The notes under the pieces are model-generated. The model had not been told where the DNA came from. It made no database searches and saw only the letters and a list, made by a program, of their open reading frames with translations. This document shows positions 49,625 through 55,343 of a stretch of DNA of 55,343 nucleotides, one piece after another (position 1 is the first letter of the stretch; each line of letters starts with the position of its first letter). A program made the translations under genes and the position numbers. This DNA is from Veillonella sp. VA142 (GTDB lineage: Bacteria > Bacillota > Negativicutes > Veillonellales > Veillonellaceae), in NCBI RefSeq assembly GCF_003992135.1, contig NZ_RQVN01000012.1:1-55343 (forward strand), given 5' to 3'.

Positions 49625-50070
49625 CAAATGGTGAGTTAATAGCAAATGAGGCTATGACGTGGTTATGTACTCCACATGTAGACAATTGTATGGCCAAGAA
49701 ATACGGAGTCGATTGTGCTCATTTGATGTTAGGCGTATTAATTGGTGCGAACCTAATAGGCGATGACGATATGCACATTGAACACTATTCCAATGAATGG
49801 CATTTGCACCGTTCGGAAGATAAGTTCTTGAAGTACATGGATCGAATAGGCTATGAGGTGGATGTTGACGATTTACAAGTAGGCGATTTCATTCTATTTC
49901 AATATGGCCGTTGCATTAGTCATGGTGCTATCTATATAGGCGATAACATGGTAGTGCATGCATATGTGGATATGGGTGTGATTATTTCCAATTTAGATGA
50001 TGTTATATTCTACGATAGCAAGGGCAATAGCCGTATACGCAAGGTTTACAGATATAAGGAGCGTGAATAA
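49621..50070 (+). CDS. NlpC/P60-type tail-associated peptidase
   Basis: 149 aa. Catalytic Cys in GVDCAHLMLG (Cys32), His in ISHGAIYIG and a second His in VVHAY. Cuts peptidoglycan stems as the tail tip penetrates the cell wall during infection. Its position in the tail module makes it a virion enzyme rather than the lysis endolysin. Confidence 0.85.
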   Translation: MTNGELIANEAMTWLCTPHVDNCMAKKYGVDCAHLMLGVLIGANLIGDDDMHIEHYSNEWHLHRSEDKFLKYMDRIGYEVDVDDLQVGDFILFQYGRCISHGAIYIGDNMVVHAYVDMGVIISNLDDVIFYDSKGNSRIRKVYRYKERE

Positions 50071-53000
50071 TGGGCGGTTTATTTGGTCGTGGTGGTGGAA
50101 TTACTACAAGAACAGACAGAATTTCAGACTTTCAAATTAATAGTGCAAGTTATGGTGAGGTCGTTCCAGTGGTATTAGGTACTACACGATTAAGTGGCAA
50201 CATCATTCAGTGGGAAGATTTCACCGCACATGAACATCGAACATCACAACGTGTGGGTAAGGGTGGCAAGAAGAAAGCGACTAGTATTTCATATACCTAT
50301 ACAGTGGCGGTAGCTATTGGCTTATGCGAGGGTCCGATAAAACGAATAGGCAAGGTATGGCTCGATAAAGAAACATATCAATACCCTAACGATAAGATAG
50401 GTTTAACGGCTTATTTGGGCGAAGTAGGTCAAGCACCGTGGCCGTATGTAGTGAGTAAACATCCCGATAAAGCATTGCCGTATAGTGGATTATGTTATAT
50501 GGCAGGTGTTGTTGATATGGGTGAACGTGCTAGCTTGCCTACATTCAACTTTGAAATCCAAGGGCAGTTGTTAGAAACTGGTGATGGCATTGATGTCAAT
50601 CCTGCTGATTATATCGTTCATGTGCTTAAATCTGTAGGGATTGAAGAAACGGCGATAGATGGCATTGAGAATTTCAGAGAGTACTGCAAGCAAGCAGATA
50701 TTCTGATTAGTTCGCCACCCGAAACCAATACGCAGAAAGCACAGCAAATCGTATCAGATATTGCTGATATCTGTAATTGCTATCTGTTTTGGTCGAATGA
50801 TAGGCTTAAAATCGTACCATTGGCAGACAAGCCAATTAAAACATGGGAGCCACGGTCACAAATTCAATATGATCTGACAGAAGATGATTTCCTAAGTGGT
50901 AGCGATGGGCGACTAGTTGAGTATAAACGCAAATCGAACAGTGAAAGTTATAACACGGCTACTGTTGAGTTCATTAATCGTGCTAATTCGTATGAGAAAG
51001 AGGCTGTTACATTCGAGGTATTGGCAGACGTACAACGAAACGGCATGAAACCTGCTCCGAGTTATTCCGCTCACTATATCTATACGAAAGCAAGGGCAAT
51101 GTATTTAGCAGAGCAATTAGCCATGAAACGACTATATGAACGCAATCAATATTCGTTCAAATTGGATTGGGCGTTTTGTAGGTTGGAACCAGGCGACTTA
51201 GTGACATTGACGGAAAGTACATGTGGATTGCATAAGCAAATCGTGGTGATTACTGATGTTCAAGAAGCACAAGACGGCGAATTACAAATTACGGCGATTG
51301 GTAAGCCACCTGGCATGTATGCACCGACTAAGTATGATGTGCATGAGAATGAACGACCGTTTGTCGATTATAACAAGCCTGCTCAGTCAATATTGGATGC
51401 TACATTCATTCAACCGCCTGCTGATGTGGTAGGGCAAGGGCAAGAATTATGGGTTGGAGTATCCACGCCACAGGAGTGGGGAGGGTGCGAAGTATGGATG
51501 AGTGATGATCCGACAGCTAACTTCCAATCTATGGGCATGTTGAATACTACTGCACGAATAGGTAAGCTAGTAAGTCCATTATCTGCTGATGGAAATTCGT
51601 GTATTATCCGTATGGTCAATGGCACATTGAAGAGTGGTACACATATTGACGCAGAACGAGGGAATACCGTTTGTTATATTAATGGCGAGTGCTTATCGTA
51701 CGAAACGGCAACACTTAATGCAGATGGTACTGTAACGTTGAATAACCTTGTTAGAGGGCAATTCAATACGCCTATAGGTAGTCATAGTGCAGGGGATAAG
51801 TTAAGCCGTCTTGACGAGGCTTTTATGCGTATTCCATACCGCAAGCAAGATGTAGGCAAGAAAATTTATGCGAAGTTTACATCGCTTAATAATCTAGGTG
51901 GCCAACAAGAGGATATTTCACGAGTTAAGCAATACGAGTACACCATACAAGAGTATTTCATTCCAGAGGTAAGCGAGTTTACTTTATCCAATAAATACCG
52001 ACAATTAGGTGGTAAAGCGATTGCTTACGACTTGGTGGCCAAGTTTATTCCTCCTAACCTTAAAACACTATCCACGGTAGTGGCATGGTATCGTGAACAA
52101 GGTACAAGAGAATGGATCTATGGCGGAGATGGCAACGGTCAAATTGTCATTAGCCAATGTGAAGTAGGTAAAACGTATGATGTGAAATTGCAAGTCAAAG
52201 ATATCAATGGGAATTACTCCAATGGTATTGTGAAGTCGTTACAGATTGCATTGAAGAGTGATAAACCGAATACGCCCGATGGGTTCACTATTCGATTTGC
52301 TGAACAAGCGATTTATAATTGGCGAGAGGTCACGAATGCAGATGTAGACTTTTATGAAGTACGATTGAACACCGCAACAGGTAATGATGATGGATTATTG
52401 GCAAAAAGTAGCAATACTACTGCTTCTAGCTTGTTACAGAATAGACAAAGTACGGTATATTTGTATGCTCATAATCCAGTGAAAGGGTATTCAGCACCCG
52501 CTATGTTGGAATACAATGTACCTAAACCAATAACACCTACAGATGTAACGGTTAAAACAACCATGAATGGGTTAGTCGTTACATATTCTCCTATTCCTAG
52601 TGGGGCACATCATGCCAATATTTATGTGAATGAACAACGATACCAATCCACAGCGAATACTATCTTTATACCGATAGAGGCAGGCGTTCATAAGGTCAAA
52701 GTCGCTTATGTAGATATATTCGGCGAGGGTGATACAAGTGACGAGCAATTAGCCACAGTCAAGGCGGAAATACCACCCGAATTGATGAAAGCACAGAATG
52801 ACGCAATAGCTAATATCGATGCAAGGACGAAAGAATTAGATAAGGCAGTACAAGCCATTGATAACAAGGTAGTTCAGACAGTGACAAATGAAGTAACTGG
52901 AATGAGTAGCCGTATTACCGCCTTAGATAACTTAATCAATCAGAAAGTACAAGATGTGAATAACAACGTTAATTCACAAATAACGCAATTAACCAATAGT

Positions 53001-53801
53001 ATTGACTTGAAAGTTCAAAATGGTATTAATTCTATCAGTGGCGATACACTTGTTAGTCGTATCAATTTATCGTCAGAGGGTACACGAATTGACGGCAAAT
53101 TACTCCATGTAACAGGTCGAGCATTATTTGATGATAATATCATAACAAGTAAGATGTTACAGGCTAGTGCTGTTACGGCAGATAAAATCAAGGTAGATTC
53201 ATTGAGTTCTATCACTGCCAATGTAGGCACGCTGACAGGTGGCACGATTACAGGTAGTACAATCATTGGTACTACTATTCAGAATGCTAGTGGCACGTTT
53301 AGTGTATCAAGCGAAGGAGTTATTAAAGGAGCAACGATAGACGCTCAATCGTTTAGAAAATCGGGATTTGAGATTACGGCTTTAAAGGTCGAAAATTATA
53401 CGTTGAGGCATGGTACTCCTTTGCCTGTGCCAGAAGGATTTAATTTTGAAGATTGTAGATACATTATTTTGAATATTCAACGTTGGGTTGAAGTAAGATA
53501 CACGAAATATGCAAAAGATGGGTGGGATTTTGCTGAAAGAAATGTCAAAATCAATCCCGATGATAAAGATATTCTTATGACAGGAGCACAGCATGGAATC
53601 AAGAGAATCGGGTGGGCAAAACATAGGGGCCACGATACAGACATTACGACTATTCGATGCGGTATAAGTAAAGATAAAATTGTATTTGCTACTGAAACTT
53701 ACGATGATTTAGCTGGACCATGGCCTGATGGTAGTGGTTTTAAACATTATATACTTAGAGAGGGATTCTTAAATATTATGTGCATTGCTGCGAGGGTGTA
53801 A
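50070..53801 (+). CDS. J-like tail tip / host-specificity protein
   Basis: 1243 aa. N-terminal hub region (ISDFQINSASYGEVVPVVLGTTRLSG), DNA-tip domains to about 480, then Fn3-like beta domains (about 650-920) and a helical coiled-coil region (about 920-990), ending in a beta-rich C-terminal domain with the receptor-contact function expected for J proteins. Starts by TAATG overlap. Confidence 0.87.
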   Translation: MGGLFGRGGGITTRTDRISDFQINSASYGEVVPVVLGTTRLSGNIIQWEDFTAHEHRTSQRVGKGGKKKATSISYTYTVAVAIGLCEGPIKRIGKVWLDKETYQYPNDKIGLTAYLGEVGQAPWPYVVSKHPDKALPYSGLCYMAGVVDMGERASLPTFNFEIQGQLLETGDGIDVNPADYIVHVLKSVGIEETAIDGIENFREYCKQADILISSPPETNTQKAQQIVSDIADICNCYLFWSNDRLKIVPLADKPIKTWEPRSQIQYDLTEDDFLSGSDGRLVEYKRKSNSESYNTATVEFINRANSYEKEAVTFEVLADVQRNGMKPAPSYSAHYIYTKARAMYLAEQLAMKRLYERNQYSFKLDWAFCRLEPGDLVTLTESTCGLHKQIVVITDVQEAQDGELQITAIGKPPGMYAPTKYDVHENERPFVDYNKPAQSILDATFIQPPADVVGQGQELWVGVSTPQEWGGCEVWMSDDPTANFQSMGMLNTTARIGKLVSPLSADGNSCIIRMVNGTLKSGTHIDAERGNTVCYINGECLSYETATLNADGTVTLNNLVRGQFNTPIGSHSAGDKLSRLDEAFMRIPYRKQDVGKKIYAKFTSLNNLGGQQEDISRVKQYEYTIQEYFIPEVSEFTLSNKYRQLGGKAIAYDLVAKFIPPNLKTLSTVVAWYREQGTREWIYGGDGNGQIVISQCEVGKTYDVKLQVKDINGNYSNGIVKSLQIALKSDKPNTPDGFTIRFAEQAIYNWREVTNADVDFYEVRLNTATGNDDGLLAKSSNTTASSLLQNRQSTVYLYAHNPVKGYSAPAMLEYNVPKPITPTDVTVKTTMNGLVVTYSPIPSGAHHANIYVNEQRYQSTANTIFIPIEAGVHKVKVAYVDIFGEGDTSDEQLATVKAEIPPELMKAQNDAIANIDARTKELDKAVQAIDNKVVQTVTNEVTGMSSRITALDNLINQKVQDVNNNVNSQITQLTNSIDLKVQNGINSISGDTLVSRINLSSEGTRIDGKLLHVTGRALFDDNIITSKMLQASAVTADKIKVDSLSSITANVGTLTGGTITGSTIIGTTIQNASGTFSVSSEGVIKGATIDAQSFRKSGFEITALKVENYTLRHGTPLPVPEGFNFEDCRYIILNIQRWVEVRYTKYAKDGWDFAERNVKINPDDKDILMTGAQHGIKRIGWAKHRGHDTDITTIRCGISKDKIVFATETYDDLAGPWPDGSGFKHYILREGFLNIMCIAARV

Positions 53802-53804
53802 ACT

Positions 53805-54125
53805 ATGCACTATCTATTCAACAGTAACGGTGAGTGTGTTATCACCGCCCAATCACCAATCGAACCAATCGATGGATACACTCATGTTGAAAACAACGAG
53901 GTGTACAATCCATGGGAAATACGACTGATTGATGGCGTGATAACCAAACAAGAGCCACCAAAGGAAGAACCAAAGGAAGAACCACCACATGAAGAGCCAA
54001 CGGAAGATAATCCAAAGCTGACACCGTCAGTAGAAGAACTATCGGACAGTGTGGCAGGGTTATATGAATTATTAGCTAACGTTATTCCTCCGACTGAGGA
54101 AGAAAGCGAGGGCAAACATGAGTAA
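53805..54125 (+). CDS. Pro/Glu-rich tail fibre accessory protein
   Basis: 106 aa. A YLFNSNGECVITAQSPIEPIDGYTHVE start typical of small tail-fibre-associated proteins, then a PKEEPKEEPPHEEPTE low-complexity middle and a short helix. Overlaps the next gene by 8 nt. Confidence 0.65.
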   Translation: MHYLFNSNGECVITAQSPIEPIDGYTHVENNEVYNPWEIRLIDGVITKQEPPKEEPKEEPPHEEPTEDNPKLTPSVEELSDSVAGLYELLANVIPPTEEESEGKHE

Positions 54126-54330
54126 TGCAAAAGCAGTTTATGATTATGTGAAAGGAAAATGGACAATGAAAGTACAAGAATTTATGATTCCAATTTATGG
54201 TTATTTAGTATCTGCAGGGAAATATGCATTAACAAAAAAAGACCGCAAAGAGGGTCAGAAAGTAATTCCAGTAGCTTATGTAGAGGCAGTAGCTGAATGG
54301 ATTGCTAAACGAGTAGAAGAAGAACAATAA
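54118..54330 (+). CDS. Small XkdX/CD1375-like phage protein
   Basis: 70 aa (VYDYVKGKWTMKVQEFMIPI...RVEEEQ). Position after the fibre accessory gene resembles small XkdX-type proteins, but the match is loose. Confidence 0.5.
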   Translation: MSNAKAVYDYVKGKWTMKVQEFMIPIYGYLVSAGKYALTKKDRKEGQKVIPVAYVEAVAEWIAKRVEEEQ

Positions 54331-54343
54331 CAATTGATGATAG

Positions 54344-54370
54344 AGGTCGGCACAAGTAGTCGACCTTTTA
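54344..54370 (+). terminator. Terminator in the fibre region
   Basis: AGGTCG (54344-54349) / CGACCT (54361-54366), then TTTTATTG. Confidence 0.65.
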
Positions 54371-54393
54371 TTGTACAAAGAAAGAGGTAATCA

Positions 54394-54735
54394 ATGTACA
54401 GCGGATTAGTACGAGCAAATATTGAACTCTATACAGGCATTGATAACGTGATTGAGTTGACACTAGACGATGGTACAAGTGCGGTTAAATTTGATGGAGG
54501 CACATTCACGGCAGTATTTAAGCGACATGTTGATGATAGAACGCCAGTATTGACGGCTAGCATGACGGCTACTGGTAATACAGCAGTGTTGACGTTAACC
54601 GCAGAGCAAATGAAAGCAGTAGGTCGCATACCATCACATGGTGCAGTACTGTATTACGACATTGTGCAAGAGGTCGATGGAAAAACCAATGGCATTGCTT
54701 TTGGTAGGGCGTACGTAAGGGGTGGCATTCGATGA
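54394..54735 (+). CDS. Baseplate/fibre beta-domain protein
   Basis: 113 aa, beta-rich (ANIELYTGIDNVIELTLDDGTSAVKFDGGTFTAVF). Resembles BppU-type N-terminal baseplate adaptors in pattern, not confirmed. RBS AAAGAGGT. Overlaps the next gene by 4 nt. Confidence 0.6.
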   Translation: MYSGLVRANIELYTGIDNVIELTLDDGTSAVKFDGGTFTAVFKRHVDDRTPVLTASMTATGNTAVLTLTAEQMKAVGRIPSHGAVLYYDIVQEVDGKTNGIAFGRAYVRGGIR

Positions 54736-54902
54736 ATAAGGTGACGATACGATACAACAAGCCCTATAGGGTCGTTGTCAATCCACGTGATGATGAGGTG
54801 GAATTGATTAACGAGGAAGATGGTGGAACTGGATCCGAATCCAATCCCACATTAGAAGATAGAGATTTTTTGACATTATACATTTTAGAGCGAGGTAATT
54901 AA
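54732..54902 (+). CDS. Small phage protein (56 aa)
   Basis: MNKVTIRYNKPYRVVVNPRD..., a beta start and an acidic helix. ATGA-coupled to the preceding gene. No family recognised. Confidence 0.6.
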   Translation: MNKVTIRYNKPYRVVVNPRDDEVELINEEDGGTGSESNPTLEDRDFLTLYILERGN

Positions 54903-54903
54903 T

Positions 54904-55284
54904 ATGAAATTGGTAGAACGAATTACAGCAGTTGTTAAAGAAATCGGTAAAGATATTAAGGCATTAAAAGGGCGTGTATCAACATTAGAAACAAACGGCA
55001 CAGGCGGTACTGTTGATGAATCTGTAATCACAAACAAGGTAAGTGAAGAAATTGCCAAAGTAGTGGGCGGTGCTCCTGCTACGTTTGATACGTTGAAAGA
55101 GATTTCGGACTACATCGAAACAGATAAAACTGGGGCTAGTGCTATGGCTGAAAGTATCAATAATCGATTGCGTTTTGATGAACAACAGACGTTGACAGAA
55201 AACCAACAAGCCAACGCATTAGGTGCATTAGGCTTGACGGATACGGACTTTGTATCAGTGTACAATACAGCAGTAAACGGTTAA
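54904..55284 (+). CDS. Tail fibre or head-fibre-like trimer protein
   Basis: 126 aa. Coiled-coil N-terminus (VERITAVVKEIGKDIKALKGRVSTLE) followed by a region (APATFDTLKEISDYIETDKT) common in phage fibre proteins of Firmicutes. GAGGTAATTA precedes ATG 54904. Confidence 0.65.
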   Translation: MKLVERITAVVKEIGKDIKALKGRVSTLETNGTGGTVDESVITNKVSEEIAKVVGGAPATFDTLKEISDYIETDKTGASAMAESINNRLRFDEQQTLTENQQANALGALGLTDTDFVSVYNTAVNG

Positions 55285-55294
55285 GAGGTGGCAT

Positions 55295-55343
55295 ATGGGA
55301 ATTATTGAAGAGATTAAACAGCTGGCAACAACAATCGGCACAG
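55295..55343 (+). CDS. Start of a truncated downstream gene
   Basis: ATG 55295 after AAGAGGTGG; reads MGIIEEIKQLATTIGT and continues off the window edge. Confidence 0.5.
   Translation, partial: MGIIEEIKQLATTIGT

Noticed and set aside
49621-50070. NlpC/P60 protein as the lysis endolysin
   Set aside because: It sits inside the conserved tail-tip module; no holin is adjacent. Lysis genes probably lie past the window edge.

Overview
The window looks like a low-GC, Gram-negative-type Firmicute (Negativicutes, most likely Veillonella; this is an inference from gene content, strong AGGAGG-type ribosome binding sites and AT-rich intergenic DNA, not from a database search). Positions 1 to about 17,130 are host chromosome. 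Positions about 17,130 to 55,343 are a temperate siphovirus prophage whose far end, with the lysis genes and attR, lies beyond the window.

Host part. It holds a small frameshifted gene, an MFS exporter, an Lrp-type regulator overlapping an aminotransferase, a DUF438/PAS protein, RarD, an organophosphate-type MFS transporter, a DUF4143 ATPase, the glmU-prs-pth housekeeping run, two small unknown proteins (one behind a consensus promoter and a structured leader), an Orn/Lys/Arg decarboxylase and thymidylate kinase. Most transcription units end in clear intrinsic terminators.

Prophage control and replication. The leftward lysogeny block is an S24-type repressor, a two-TM envelope protein (candidate superinfection exclusion) and a tyrosine integrase. 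A cluster of 16-bp operators separates it from a rightward TTGACG-N17-TATAAT promoter. The rightward early operon encodes Cro-like and other HTH proteins, a YneA-like TM-LysM protein, Gp157, Erf, an HNH protein, a replication initiator with internal 12-bp iterons (probable origin), a DnaC-type loader, a beta-class DNA methyltransferase, dUTPase, RusA, SSB and an ArpU-like regulator. After the regulator come four 10-bp repeats abutting an extended -10 promoter and a terminator about 110 bp further on, which looks like a late switch.

Central discovery. Between the late-control region and the terminase lies a complete 7-deazaguanine DNA-modification cassette: ParB-like protein, DpdA-type DNA transglycosylase (TGT fold), QueC, QueD, QueE and FolE, tightly packed with overlapping or adjacent start and stop codons. 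It should make preQ0 from GTP and insert it into phage DNA as an anti-restriction modification. No QueF or later tailoring enzyme is seen, so the predicted base is preQ0 itself.

Structural part. TerS, TerL, portal, a MuF protein carrying a C-terminal JAMM-like domain followed by a small acidic candidate immunity protein and two tiny membrane proteins, scaffold, capsid, connectors, tail tube, gpG/gpGT chaperones with a -1 frameshift site (A AAA AAC plus hairpin), tape measure, DUF2460, DUF2163, NlpC/P60 and a J-like tip protein, then fibre-region proteins up to the window edge.
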